A DNA stretch of 35,434 bases from Anaerolineae bacterium UTCFX1 (GTDB taxonomy: Bacteria; Chloroflexota; Anaerolineae; Anaerolineales; Villigracilaceae): positions 5,643 to 41,076 of the forward strand of contig MWTB01000002.1 of the NCBI GenBank assembly GCA_002050275.1, written 5' to 3'. The notes beneath the pieces are model-generated. The model had not been told where the DNA came from, ran no database searches, and was given only the letters and a program-made list of their open reading frames with translations. Each line of letters starts with the position of its first letter. Positions within the stretch are counted from its first letter, which is position 1. The translations under genes were made by a program, and so were the position numbers. This document shows positions 8,150-15,617 of this stretch, piece by piece.

Positions 8150-9490
8150 CTACGCTGTTTCCAGATATCTCTCGATTTCATGATCGCTTATATGTAAGCG
8201 AAACTCTTCCCATTCTTCCCATTTTGCGCGTGTGAACGCTTCGTAAATTACCTCGCCCAACGCAGACTTAACGACCTCGTCCTTATCGAGCGCGGCTAAC
8301 GCCCTGGCGAGCGAGCCGGGCAATTCTTCCACTCCTAGACTGGCGCGTTCTTCTTTGTTGAGATCGTACAAGTTGATGTTATTGAGCGATTTTGGCGCTT
8401 TCATTTTATTTTCGATGCCGTCGAGCGCTGCAGCGAGCATGACGGTAAACGCCAAATAAGGATTCGCCGACGGGTCGGGAAAACGCAACTCGGCGCGCAC
8501 AGATTTTGCGCGTCCTGTAGTGTAGTGGGGGATGCGGATCAACGCTGAACGATTTTGTTGCGCCCAACCGATGTAAACCGGCGCTTCGTAACCGGGCACC
8601 AGCCGTTTGTATGAATTAACTGTCGGTGCGACGACGGCGGCTAAGGCGCGAGCATGCGCTAGTTGACCGGCGATAAATTGATAGGCGAGTTCTGAAAGGC
8701 GCGCTTCGTTGCTCTCGTCGAAAAACAGATTGCTCCCCGTCTTGTCGTCGAAGAAACTTTGGTGACAGTGCATGCCCGATCCGTTAATGCCGTAGATAGG
8801 TTTGGGCATAAATGAAGCGACCAAACCATGCTGGGCGGCGATGGCTTTGACGGTATATTTCATCGTCAACACGTTATCTGCCGCTTTGAGCGCATCCGCA
8901 AAGCGGAAGTCAATTTCATGTTGCCCGCGCGCCACTTCGTGATGACCGACCTCTACGTCGAGTCCCATCGCCTCCAACGCGTTCATCAACGCAGTGCGAA
9001 CCGTTACGGCTTCGTCGAACGATGAAAAATCGAAATAACCGCCGGTGTCATGCGGAACCGGGTGCGGTCCGCGTCCGTTTGTGCCTTTGAAGAGGAAAAA
9101 CTCCGGTTCAGGTCCGATGTTGTACGTCCAGCCTTTGGCTTCGATGCGTTTGATCTGCCGCTTTAAAGCGCCGCGCGGATCGCCTTCGAATGGATCTCCG
9201 TTTGGCAGATAGATGTCGCAGAAGACGCGCGCGCGTTTTGACTCAGCCGTAGACCAAGGCAACGCCGCGTAGGTGTCGGGATCGATCATTAAGCGCATAT
9301 CGCTTTCTTGAATGCGCGCAAACCCTTCCACCGAAGAACCGTCGAACCACGCGCCGTCGCTCAAGATATCGTTCAGGCGGCGCGCAGGAATATCCACGCT
9401 TTTGACCGCGCCAACGACGTCTGAGAACTGTAGTGAAATAAACTTCACATTATCTTCTTTTACTCGTTTGATTAAATCTTTGCCGTCCAT
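8150..9490 (-). CDS. glnA: Glutamine synthetase type I
   Basis: The 446-residue enzyme condenses ammonia and glutamate with ATP. Visible landmarks are WFDGSSVEGFARIQESDM, GPEPEFFLF (metal-binding glutamate), VEVGHHEVARGQHEIDFRF, NGSGMHCHQSFF (glutamate/ammonia site) and PGYEAPVYIGWAQQNRSALIRIP. The length fits the GSI-alpha subtype (about 440-450) rather than the longer GSI-beta. It nevertheless has an INLYDL motif where adenylylated enzymes carry the modified tyrosine, so adenylylation cannot be excluded. The ATG at 9490 has AAAGGAACC upstream. It is a single-gene unit closed by a long hairpin. Confidence 0.97.
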   Translation of the reverse strand: MDGKDLIKRVKEDNVKFISLQFSDVVGAVKSVDIPARRLNDILSDGAWFDGSSVEGFARIQESDMRLMIDPDTYAALPWSTAESKRARVFCDIYLPNGDPFEGDPRGALKRQIKRIEAKGWTYNIGPEPEFFLFKGTNGRGPHPVPHDTGGYFDFSSFDEAVTVRTALMNALEAMGLDVEVGHHEVARGQHEIDFRFADALKAADNVLTMKYTVKAIAAQHGLVASFMPKPIYGINGSGMHCHQSFFDDKTGSNLFFDESNEARLSELAYQFIAGQLAHARALAAVVAPTVNSYKRLVPGYEAPVYIGWAQQNRSALIRIPHYTTGRAKSVRAELRFPDPSANPYLAFTVMLAAALDGIENKMKAPKSLNNINLYDLNKEERASLGVEELPGSLARALAALDKDEVVKSALGEVIYEAFTRAKWEEWEEFRLHISDHEIERYLETA

Positions 9491-9593
9491 GTTGGTTCCT
9501 TTATATAGTAATTTGAATTGAGATTGCGCATTGATCGTAAACGACTGATGCCAGCCGGCGCATTGAATAAGAACTTAATGGTGTGAGTTGAAT

Positions 9594-10523
9594 TTATTCT
9601 CCGCGCAACGCGGACTGCGGCGGCTCCGTCCTGACCTTCATTCGCTTTGTCCAATTAATGAGAATCACCGCGCCGACGATAATGCCTGCCGCTGTGAATG
9701 TGCGCGGGGTGAGCGGCTCATATGCGATCCAATTGCCGAGAAGGACCGCTACAATTGGGTTGACGTAAGCGTATGTTGAGACGAGCGAGAGCGGCGCGTT
9801 TTGCAGCAACCAAACATATGCTACAAATCCGATCATGGAGCCGAAAACAATGAGGTACAACAAGCCAATCCAAGACTCGGTTGACACTCGCGTGAAACTG
9901 AAAGTCCGCCACTCGCCGAGCGCGAAACTCGCCAGGAAGATCAGAAGGCTGCCGGCGAACATTTCCGCACCGGTCGTCATTAATGCGGATTTCGGAATGT
10001 CAGCGCCGCGGCTATAGACTGAGCCAAGCGACCAGAAGAAAGCGGCTGTGATAAGCGCGATAATCCCAACGGTATCGAATTGAAAACCGCCGCTAGATTC
10101 GGATGGGCCGATGACGAGCCAGTAAATGCCGAAGAAGCCAAGCGCCAACCCCGCCAATATTTGCACTGTCGGTTTGGTTCCGCCGGGACGCAGAGTTTCG
10201 ATCAACGCCATCCAAAGCGGGGTAGCGCCGATGATCAACGCCGCAATGCCGGAGGCGATGCGTTGTTCGGCAAAAGCGACCAGTCCGTTTCCCAGCAATA
10301 GAAGTAAAACACCGATGATTGCAACTGATTTCCATTGTGCACGCGTAGGCATGGCGTCTCCCGCCGCTCGCCGCCACATGATGAGAATCGAGCCTGATAT
10401 GAAGAAGCGCAATCCCGCTTGTAGAAATGGCGGAATGGTTTCTACTGTATATCGAATTGCAAGATAGGTAGATCCCCATACGATATATAGCGCAAGTAAA
10501 GCGATCCAAATCTTTGTTTTCAT
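9594..10523 (-). CDS. EamA/DMT family transporter (YedA-like)
   Basis: The 309-residue protein has about ten hydrophobic helices arranged as two EamA repeats. It begins IWIALLALYIVWGSTYLAIRYTVETIPPF, a pattern typical of YedA/RhaT-type drug/metabolite exporters, and ends with AGIIVGAVILINWTKRMK and a short cytoplasmic tail. The substrate is unknown. Upstream on the same strand, about 55 nt before the ATG, ends a 0.39-kb candidate structured RNA closed by an intrinsic terminator. The transporter could therefore be controlled by read-through of that terminator. Confidence 0.93.
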   Translation of the reverse strand: MKTKIWIALLALYIVWGSTYLAIRYTVETIPPFLQAGLRFFISGSILIMWRRAAGDAMPTRAQWKSVAIIGVLLLLLGNGLVAFAEQRIASGIAALIIGATPLWMALIETLRPGGTKPTVQILAGLALGFFGIYWLVIGPSESSGGFQFDTVGIIALITAAFFWSLGSVYSRGADIPKSALMTTGAEMFAGSLLIFLASFALGEWRTFSFTRVSTESWIGLLYLIVFGSMIGFVAYVWLLQNAPLSLVSTYAYVNPIVAVLLGNWIAYEPLTPRTFTAAGIIVGAVILINWTKRMKVRTEPPQSALRGE

Positions 10524-10577
10524 TCATCTCCATCTTTTATCTACGCCTTGCCCAGTGAAATCGTCGAGCGGAGCGAG

Positions 10578-10965
10578 GAAAATAAAAACAGGCATGTGTG
10601 GGCATGCCTGTTAAACCATAACGCTAGGAAAGACTGCCCTTCCAAATGTAAACAGGCGGATTCCGCCCGTATCACTGCGCCGTCCTTGTTCAACCATCGC
10701 TGATTGGTTTTCAGACGAGTAACAAAATTTCACGCGTTACCTTGCGCTTGCTTTGGAAGGGAGAAAGGAGTTTGTGACGAACTCCAGAGGCATCCGCTGA
10801 TCAATCCGATTTTCAGACCTCTCCTTCGAGAAGAAGAAGACATCCTTAGCGTCCCGTTCGCACGGGAGAACCTCCACCTCGTGATCTTGTGTCGTTGCGC
10901 GAATGGCAACCTGCGACGACATTTAAGACCCAGCCGCTAAATCTCCAAATATGTAGTTGTCAATG
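10578..10965 (-). ncRNA. Candidate structured non-coding RNA or long leader (unidentified)
   Basis: A strong promoter and a strong terminator on the same strand bound about 388 nt with no plausible protein gene. The interior (minus-strand sense) has several local hairpins: GTTGC/GCAAC, CCCGT-GCGA-ACGGG with a GNRA loop, GGAGTT/AACTCC, AACCA/TGGTT and GGCGGA/TCCGCC. I looked for hallmarks of tmRNA, RNase P RNA, SRP RNA, T-box and cobalamin riboswitches and saw none. It may be a stand-alone RNA, or a leader controlling the EamA transporter that follows. Boundaries are predicted from the promoter and terminator. Confidence 0.55.
10579..10612 (-). terminator. Intrinsic terminator of the minus-strand RNA
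   Basis: AACAGGCATG (10587-10596) and CATGCCTGTT (10603-10612) make a perfect 10-bp stem with a 6-nt loop. On the minus strand it is followed by GTTTTTATTTT, the textbook form of a rho-independent terminator. It lies 55 nt upstream of the EamA gene. Confidence 0.85.
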
Positions 10966-10971
10966 GCGGAA

Positions 10972-11001
10972 ATTGTATACTGTACTCTAGGGCTTTGTCA
11001 A
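10972..11001 (-). promoter_or_regulatory. Strong sigma-70 promoter (TTGACA / TACAAT)
   Basis: The minus strand has consensus TTGACA (11001-10996) and, 18 nt later, TACAAT (10977-10972); TATACA with a 16-nt spacer overlaps it. Predicted start is near 10965. This is among the best-matching promoters in the window and drives no protein gene directly. Confidence 0.72.
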
Positions 11002-11073
11002 GCAACCCGGAAAGCCGATGGTGGGTTGACTGCGGTTGGCGCTCGCTTACCGCTGATTAAAAGCGCAGAACTT

Positions 11074-11194
11074 GGCTAGACGTCCGTGCCGCTGAGTTTA
11101 TCAATTCGACGCCCCGCCGATGCCGTGTGTTGCGAGGTTTTGAACCTGCTTTCGCAGGCGGGTCCTACCCAGAAACTCCGCCTTGGCTCTAGCC
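11074..11194 (+). ncRNA. Candidate structured RNA (6S-like rod?)
   Basis: GGCTAGA (11074-11080) pairs with TCTAGCC (11188-11194), then after an asymmetric internal loop GAGTTT (11094-11099) pairs with AAACTC (11173-11178). The centre holds CCTGC-TTTC-GCAGG (11145-11158). A T-rich run (11203-11213) follows on the plus strand. A rod closed end to end with internal bubbles and a GAACC-type hairpin on the 3' side recalls 6S RNA, but it is shorter than usual and I cannot confirm the family. No clear promoter was found. From about 11215 to 11433 I see nothing further recognisable. Confidence 0.35.
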
Positions 11195-11433
11195 TATCGC
11201 GTTATTTCTTTTTTAGGAGTTAAAGACCCTTTTTGAAGGTGTTGGCTCAAAACGGAAGAGCAACATCACGCGCACGGCAGGGACATGATTCTTATACCAT
11301 AAACGACATGGAGTTGACAGTCTAATATTAATAAGACGGCGCATCCTTAAACCGGCAAACGGCAGTACAATCCGCTTGTCATTGGAAACCGAATGACGAA
11401 ATAAGGGGAAATTCGTCAGGCTCGCTACCCAAG

Positions 11434-11451
11434 ATTTGACATATATCAAAT
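11434..11451 (+). promoter_or_regulatory. CRP/FNR-like palindromic operator upstream of tnaA
   Basis: ATTTGACATATATCAAAT is a near-perfect palindrome containing TTGAC-ATAT-ATCAA, nine of ten bases of the FNR box TTGAT-N4-ATCAA. It lies 12 nt before the tnaA ATG, immediately upstream of the TAGGAG ribosome binding site. That position fits repression, or control of an unusual promoter, better than classical activation. Confidence 0.45.
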
Positions 11452-11463
11452 TTAGGAGACAAA

Positions 11464-12843
11464 ATGACTGCAATCTATACACCCGAACCGTTTCGCATTA
11501 AAGTGGCGGAACCCATTCAATTGATTTCGCGCGAGGCGCGCAAGGCGGCGTTAAAGGAGGCAGGCTACAACCTGTTTTCTATGAAAGCCGAAGATATTTA
11601 TATTGACCTGCTGACCGATTCAGGCACGGGCGCAATGAGCCCAGCGCAGTGGGCGGCGTTGATGAACGGCGACGAATCGTACGCGGGCGCGCGCTCGTTT
11701 CAACGCCTCAAAGCCGCCGTCGAAGATATTTTTGGATTCAAACATTTCGCTCCTACGCATCAAGGACGCGCCGCCGAAAACATTCTTGCGGCGTGTTTGG
11801 TTAAGCCTGATCAATATGTGCCGAGCAATATGCACTTCGACACCACCGACGCAAACATCCGCGCGCGTAACGGTCGCCCCGTCAACTTAGTAATTGACGA
11901 AGCCAACGATCCCGCCAACCCGCATCCGTTCAAAGGCAATATGGATGTCGCTAAATTGAAGGCGTTCATCGCGGAACATGGGCGCGAAAAGATTCCCTTC
12001 GGCATGATGACTGTCACTAATAATGCGGGCGGCGGGCAACCCGTCTCGATGGAGAATCTCAAAGCGACGGCGGAAATGTATCGCGCTAACGGAATTCCGT
12101 TCTTCATTGACGCGGCGCGCTACGCCGAAAACTGTTACTTTATCCAACAACGCGAAGCGGGCTACCGAGAGAAATCGGTCAAAGAGATTGCGCGCGAGAT
12201 GTTTTCGCTTGCCGACGGCATGACCATGTCTGCAAAAAAAGACGCCATTGTCAACATCGGCGGCTTGCTGTGCGTCAACGACGAAGCGCTGTTTCAAAAC
12301 ATCAAGAACGAATTAATTTTGCGCGAGGGATTTCCAACCTATGGCGGGCTGGCGGGGCGTGATCTTGACGCGATGGCGGTCGGATTGTACGAAGGTTTGG
12401 ACGAAGCCTATCTCGCCTATCGCATCGGGCAGACGGCATACCTTACATCCAAATTGAACGACTTGGGCATTCCCACTATCCAGCCTGCGGGCGGACATGG
12501 CGTGTACATCAACGCGGGTGCGATCTTTCCGCACATTCCGCAGGCGGAATTTCCCGCGCAGGCGCTGTGCGTAGAACTGTATCTAGAAGGCGCAGTGCGC
12601 GGCGTGGAAATCGGCTCGGTGATGTTTGCGCATGTTGACCCTGAAGATGGGAAGTGGCGCTACCCCGCGTTGGAATTATTGCGCCTCGCCATTCCGCGCC
12701 GAACATATACGCAAAGCCATTTAGATTATGTGGCGGATTGCTTCGCGGTAATCAAGTCGCGCGCGGAAAGCGTGCGCGGTTATAAGTTTACTTATGCGCC
12801 CGAACTGCTGCGTCACTTCACGGCAAGATTTGAACCTGTTTAA
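11464..12843 (+). CDS. tnaA: Tryptophanase (tryptophan indole-lyase)
   Basis: This 459-residue fold-type I PLP enzyme belongs to the tryptophanase / tyrosine phenol-lyase family, with IDLLTDSGTGAMS, THQGRAAEN, TVTNNAGGGQPVS, IDAARYAENCYFI and the PLP-lysine motif MSAKKDA. Two specificity positions point to tryptophanase. HFDTT has Asp where tyrosine phenol-lyases have Thr, and RGVEIGS has the tryptophanase-type EIGS where phenol-lyases have an Arg. It would cleave tryptophan to indole, pyruvate and ammonia. No Trp-containing leader peptide of the TnaC type is visible upstream. TAGGAG lies 6-7 nt before the ATG. No permease is adjacent. Confidence 0.93.
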   Translation: MTAIYTPEPFRIKVAEPIQLISREARKAALKEAGYNLFSMKAEDIYIDLLTDSGTGAMSPAQWAALMNGDESYAGARSFQRLKAAVEDIFGFKHFAPTHQGRAAENILAACLVKPDQYVPSNMHFDTTDANIRARNGRPVNLVIDEANDPANPHPFKGNMDVAKLKAFIAEHGREKIPFGMMTVTNNAGGGQPVSMENLKATAEMYRANGIPFFIDAARYAENCYFIQQREAGYREKSVKEIAREMFSLADGMTMSAKKDAIVNIGGLLCVNDEALFQNIKNELILREGFPTYGGLAGRDLDAMAVGLYEGLDEAYLAYRIGQTAYLTSKLNDLGIPTIQPAGGHGVYINAGAIFPHIPQAEFPAQALCVELYLEGAVRGVEIGSVMFAHVDPEDGKWRYPALELLRLAIPRRTYTQSHLDYVADCFAVIKSRAESVRGYKFTYAPELLRHFTARFEPV

Positions 12844-12862
12844 GGTAAAAAAAATAGATGTC

Positions 12863-12899
12863 AAATAACCTTGACATCATGTCAAGGTTATTTTATACT
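12863..12899 (+). promoter_or_regulatory. Near-consensus promoter embedded in a perfect 31-bp palindrome
   Basis: AAATAACCTTGACAT (12863-12877), a single C, and ATGTCAAGGTTATTT (12879-12893) form perfect inverted arms. The left arm contains TTGACA (12871-12876) and, exactly 17 nt later, TATACT (12894-12899) follows. The promoter drives the three genes at 12933-13686. The palindrome covers the -35 and spacer, the position of a repressor operator; the XRE protein encoded last in the operon is the obvious candidate. The same hairpin could also end tnaA transcripts. Confidence 0.75.
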
Positions 12900-12932
12900 C
12901 CTGGAAGTCAAGTAAACTTTACAGGAGAAAAT

Positions 12933-13103
12933 ATGAAAAAGAGAAACCTAATGGCAGGTTTTACAATGGGGATCGCGATCGGCGTCGGAATCGGCGTAGC
13001 GATGGATAATATCGGCATGGGAATTGCAATTGGGGTTGCAATGGGCGTTGCGTTTGGAGCGGCATTTAGCAAAGCAAAGGATCAGAATGGAGATGGCGTG
13101 TGA
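12933..13103 (+). CDS. Small glycine-zipper membrane protein
   Basis: The 56-residue peptide starts at ATG 12933 with CAGGAG upstream, about 27 nt after the predicted transcription start. An in-frame extension to 12858 would include the promoter and is rejected. The body is repeated GxxxG/A: MAGFTMGIAIGVGIGVAMDNIGMGIAIGVAMGVAFGAAF, i.e. one or two glycine-rich hydrophobic helices, followed by a charged tail SKAKDQNGDGV. Function is unknown. Its stop overlaps the next start (GTGA), so the two are co-translated. Confidence 0.75.
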   Translation: MKKRNLMAGFTMGIAIGVGIGVAMDNIGMGIAIGVAMGVAFGAAFSKAKDQNGDGV

Positions 13104-13486
13104 ATCAGGAAGTTCAAAAAAGATATTTCAAGGAGTTTGGTGTCTCGATGGGGTTCTACGTTGTTTTATTGATCGCCAGCATTTCGGTGTTGACTAAGTT
13201 TGAACTTCCGAAAGCCGCGCAAATTGTTATCACGCTGATTCCCGTCATCCCAACGATTTTTGTTGTGGTCGCGGTGATGCGAGCCTTGCGTGACAGCGAT
13301 GAGCTGCAACAAAAAATACAACTGCAAGCAGTGACCTTTTCCGCTGTCGTGACCGGGTTGATCACATTTACGTATGGCTTTCTTGAAAACATTGGTTTTT
13401 CTCATCTCCCCTCGCTATTTATTTTTCCCCTCATGCTTGCGCTGTGGGGGATCGGCGTGGGCATTTTCGCGCGGAATTATCGATGA
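13100..13486 (+). CDS. Four-TM membrane protein of unknown function
   Basis: The 128-residue protein has four hydrophobic helices at about 15-32, 40-60, 78-95 and 103-122, with a polar cytoplasmic loop RALRDSDELQQKIQLQA between helices 2 and 3. The ALRxxDELQxxIQLxA loop and a GFLENIGF element recall a widespread family that often travels with a short XRE regulator. The GTG start overlaps the previous stop by 4 nt, and its own stop overlaps the XRE start (ATGA). Function unknown. Confidence 0.82.
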   Translation: MNQEVQKRYFKEFGVSMGFYVVLLIASISVLTKFELPKAAQIVITLIPVIPTIFVVVAVMRALRDSDELQQKIQLQAVTFSAVVTGLITFTYGFLENIGFSHLPSLFIFPLMLALWGIGVGIFARNYR

Positions 13487-13686
13487 AAAACAAACTCAAG
13501 ATATTGCGCGCTGAGCGAGATTGGTCGCAAGCGGACCTTGCCGATAAACTCAGCGTATCGCGCCAAACCGTCAACGCCATCGAGACAGGCAGATACGATC
13601 CCAGCCTGCCGCTGGCGTTTAAGATCGCTAAACTCTTCGGGAAAACGATCGAAGAGATATTTGAAACGGATAAAAATAGCAAATAA
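13483..13686 (+). CDS. XRE-family transcriptional regulator
   Basis: The 67-residue single-domain helix-turn-helix protein reads LKILRAERDWSQADLADKLSVSRQTVNAIETGRYDPSLPLAFKIAKLFGKTIEEIF, a complete five-helix HTH_3 domain. The ATG at 13483 overlaps the upstream stop as ATGA, so an upstream in-frame extension to 13444 is unlikely. It closes a three-gene operon whose promoter lies within a perfect palindrome (12863-12893), suggesting autoregulation by this protein. A perfect 14-bp terminator follows. Confidence 0.92.
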   Translation: MKNKLKILRAERDWSQADLADKLSVSRQTVNAIETGRYDPSLPLAFKIAKLFGKTIEEIFETDKNSK

Positions 13687-13690
13687 AGTC

Positions 13691-13729
13691 AAACGACCTT
13701 CGGAACTCATCCGAAGGTCGTTTTCATTT
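13691..13729. terminator. Convergent intrinsic terminator
   Basis: AAACGACCTTCGGA (13691-13704) and TCCGAAGGTCGTTT (13710-13723) form a perfect 14-bp stem with a 5-nt loop, followed by TTTTCATTT. It serves the XRE operon and the convergent cytochrome gene. Confidence 0.88.
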
Positions 13730-13740
13730 GTGCCGCAACT

Positions 13741-14643
13741 TTATTCGGTGTATTGTTCCAGTTTCGGAAGCGATTGTAGGTACAGCCAGATCGCCTTCAA
13801 CTCATCGTCGTAGAAATTGCGATAATCTTTCCACGGCATGTTATCGCTCAATTGATGTCCGCTCGGTGTAATGCCTGTGCGGAACGTATTGATAAATTCC
13901 TCCTCGGTCCAAAAAGCCAGTTCGCCGCCGGGCGTGAGGTTTGGCGAGATCCACGTTGCTGTCGGATCGGGCGATTTACTGCCATTAAGATTCGGTCCAT
14001 GACAAGCGCGGCAGTCATTGGTGTTGACCATGTATTCGCCGTACTCCATGGTCGCTCCCGCCTCGGGCGCCGTCACATGGACTTCATGACTCACTGTCTC
14101 CACCGGCAGTTTGGGGAGTTGTCCCAGCACAAAAAGGATCTTCGCTAGCGGCGTGAAGTTATGACCCTTCGTCACGTGATTCACCGGCGGGACAGACTTG
14201 ACATAGGCGATGATCGCGCCGAGGTCTTCATCGCTCAAATAGGAAGTAGATTCGACCGCTGGCATAAAGATCGGCTTGCCATCAAGACCTATCCCGTGAC
14301 GAATGGCTCTCACATAATCTTCGTCTGATGTTGCTTCGCGCCCAAACCCGCCTTCGCCTGATGTCAGGTTTGCCGAATCAACCGTCCCGATCGGACCGGC
14401 GTTGAACCACTGATCAATTCCGCCAAGGGCTACGCCATGGCATCCCTGACACAATGCCTCCGCGCGATGCTTGCCATATTCGATGCTCGCCGCATCCGTA
14501 GGGATTGTGATATTCGACGGCGGGAAATCATACGTCTTATTGAGATGGCTATTGCCGATCGTAACCATCACAATGCCTACTATAAGGATTAATCCAGTCA
14601 ACGAGCCGAGCGTAATCCCGATCCATTTAAGAACTTTTTTCAT
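13741..14643 (-). CDS. Membrane-anchored diheme cytochrome c
   Basis: The 300-residue protein has an uncleaved-looking N-terminal helix (residues 4-28) and two cytochrome c domains. The first haem motif is CQGCH at 65-69 and the second CRACH at 211-215. Candidate axial methionines are Met127 (IFMPAV) and Met269 (DNMPW). Each domain is about 100 residues, as in electron-transfer or dehydrogenase-associated diheme cytochromes located on the outside of the membrane. AGAAGGAG precedes the ATG. It lies 37 nt downstream of a four-TM protein on the same strand, probably its membrane partner. The redox partner is unknown. Confidence 0.93.
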   Translation of the reverse strand: MKKVLKWIGITLGSLTGLILIVGIVMVTIGNSHLNKTYDFPPSNITIPTDAASIEYGKHRAEALCQGCHGVALGGIDQWFNAGPIGTVDSANLTSGEGGFGREATSDEDYVRAIRHGIGLDGKPIFMPAVESTSYLSDEDLGAIIAYVKSVPPVNHVTKGHNFTPLAKILFVLGQLPKLPVETVSHEVHVTAPEAGATMEYGEYMVNTNDCRACHGPNLNGSKSPDPTATWISPNLTPGGELAFWTEEEFINTFRTGITPSGHQLSDNMPWKDYRNFYDDELKAIWLYLQSLPKLEQYTE

Positions 14644-14680
14644 TTTGTTTCTCCTTCTGTGTAGTGAAAAATTTAATGCG

Positions 14681-15175
14681 CTAAAACGGCTTGACGATCA
14701 TCAGCCACGCGATGACCGCGAATCCGCCGTAACCGACGATGAGCAACAGTGCGGAATTTACCTTTGCCGTCGCGATGAAGACCTCTTCATCGCTTTTGGC
14801 AGGTTCGGCTGGAAAAGGTTTTCCCTTGACCCTGTACGGAATCCCTGCGGCTTTTCTGATCTCGCCGAAAGCAGCCGCGCCATAGACCGCCATCTGCACA
14901 ATGATCGCGACCAGGACGACGATCGAAAGCCAAATCCAGCCGAAGCCCCACCAGGTCATGTTGAGGAACGCCGTGATGAGTCCGAACACGATAATGGCGA
15001 GCAGAGTCAAAAACATAGAGGGGTAGGATTTTTCCGAAATATCCAGCAGGGCGCGGATACGATTGACGTCGCGTTCTTTCTTGATGGCATAGGAAACCGC
15101 CGCTGAGACGCCGTGCGCGAGCAGGTATCCGAGTACGGCAATAACGTGCAGGAAGACAGTGAGTTGATAAAGCAT
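14681..15175 (-). CDS. Four-TM membrane protein partnered with cytochrome c
   Basis: The 164-residue protein has four hydrophobic segments at about 5-25, 52-70, 78-100 and 138-160. Helix 1 carries two histidines (LHVIAVLGYLLAHGVSA) in a pattern reminiscent of DUF2269/CopD-like haem-associated membrane proteins; that family match is tentative. AAGGAG lies just before the ATG. It is the first gene of an operon with the diheme cytochrome c, which suggests a quinol- or electron-transfer module, but no enzyme subunit is adjacent. Confidence 0.8.
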   Translation of the reverse strand: MLYQLTVFLHVIAVLGYLLAHGVSAAVSYAIKKERDVNRIRALLDISEKSYPSMFLTLLAIIVFGLITAFLNMTWWGFGWIWLSIVVLVAIIVQMAVYGAAAFGEIRKAAGIPYRVKGKPFPAEPAKSDEEVFIATAKVNSALLLIVGYGGFAVIAWLMIVKPF

Positions 15176-15237
15176 ACATCTCTCCTTATAATATTTTCAC
15201 GAGACAAATCAGGAAAGGCTCATTGGCAAACATGAAC

Positions 15238-15471
15238 TCATTTGATTTTTTCCTTTGACAAATCACCGTTTGATTCAGATACATCCTTCATCCACTTTTC
15301 AAGAAACATTGCAAGTTCGTTCAAATCTTTGAATCCAATTCGCTCATCCTTCTGCGAGTCTTGCAAACTGAATCGCCACGCCGCGTGGACTCCATCTGCG
15401 CCGCGCTCCTCCCATGCGAGCAGGACGAAGTGACGGTACTGAGGCGGACGCGCGGTCAAAAAATTGGACAT
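15238..15471 (-). CDS. Small conserved hypothetical protein
   Basis: The 77-residue protein reads YRHFVLLAWEERGADGVHAAWRFSLQDSQKDERIGFKDLNELAMFLEKWM. The WRFSLxD...RxGFxxLxxLxxFL pattern recurs in short proteins I recall from Anaerolineae genomes and looks like a small alpha/beta domain. There is no signal peptide or membrane segment. A weak TACAAT (15518-15513) lies upstream. Function unknown. Confidence 0.65.
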   Translation of the reverse strand: MSNFLTARPPQYRHFVLLAWEERGADGVHAAWRFSLQDSQKDERIGFKDLNELAMFLEKWMKDVSESNGDLSKEKIK

Positions 15472-15557
15472 GGCTACTGTTCATTCATTCTCAACTGTGA
15501 TAATCTTGCCCCATTGTATAAAGTCATCGTTTAGAAATCATTTATTCACACCGTACC

Positions 15558-15601
15558 GCAAACTTCAGTTTGCGCCTGCCAAAAAACAAACTAAAGTTTG
15601 T
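15558..15601. repeat. Two REP-type palindromes upstream of the RAYT gene
   Basis: GCAAACTTCAGTTTGC (15558-15573) and ACAAACTAAAGTTTGT (15586-15601) are both 7-2-7 hairpins with the core ACT-NN-AGT. They stand 12 nt apart directly upstream of the transposase ATG. Confidence 0.8.
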
Positions 15602-15617
15602 CGAACAGAGCCTCCTC

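Noticed and set aside
10560..10578. GTCGAGCGGAGCGAGG as a repeat copy
   Set aside because: It is only loosely similar to the dispersed 17-mer and was not counted.
10578..10965. tmRNA or RNase P RNA at the minus-strand RNA locus
   Set aside because: No tRNA-like ends with GGTTCRA, no tag ORF, and no RNase P elements such as GAGGAAAGTCC or AGANNAATG were found on either strand.
11215..11463. A TnaC-like leader peptide for tnaA
   Set aside because: The short ORFs in this stretch (for example ATG GAG TTG ACA GTC TAA) contain no Trp codon and no TnaC-like pattern.
11464..12843. Tyrosine phenol-lyase instead of tryptophanase
   Set aside because: The key positions read FDTT and EIGS, as in tryptophanases, not the Thr and Arg of tyrosine phenol-lyases.
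12858..12932. Upstream in-frame extension of the glycine-zipper protein
   Set aside because: It would place the start upstream of the -10 element and translate the promoter palindrome. ATG 12933 has a ribosome binding site.
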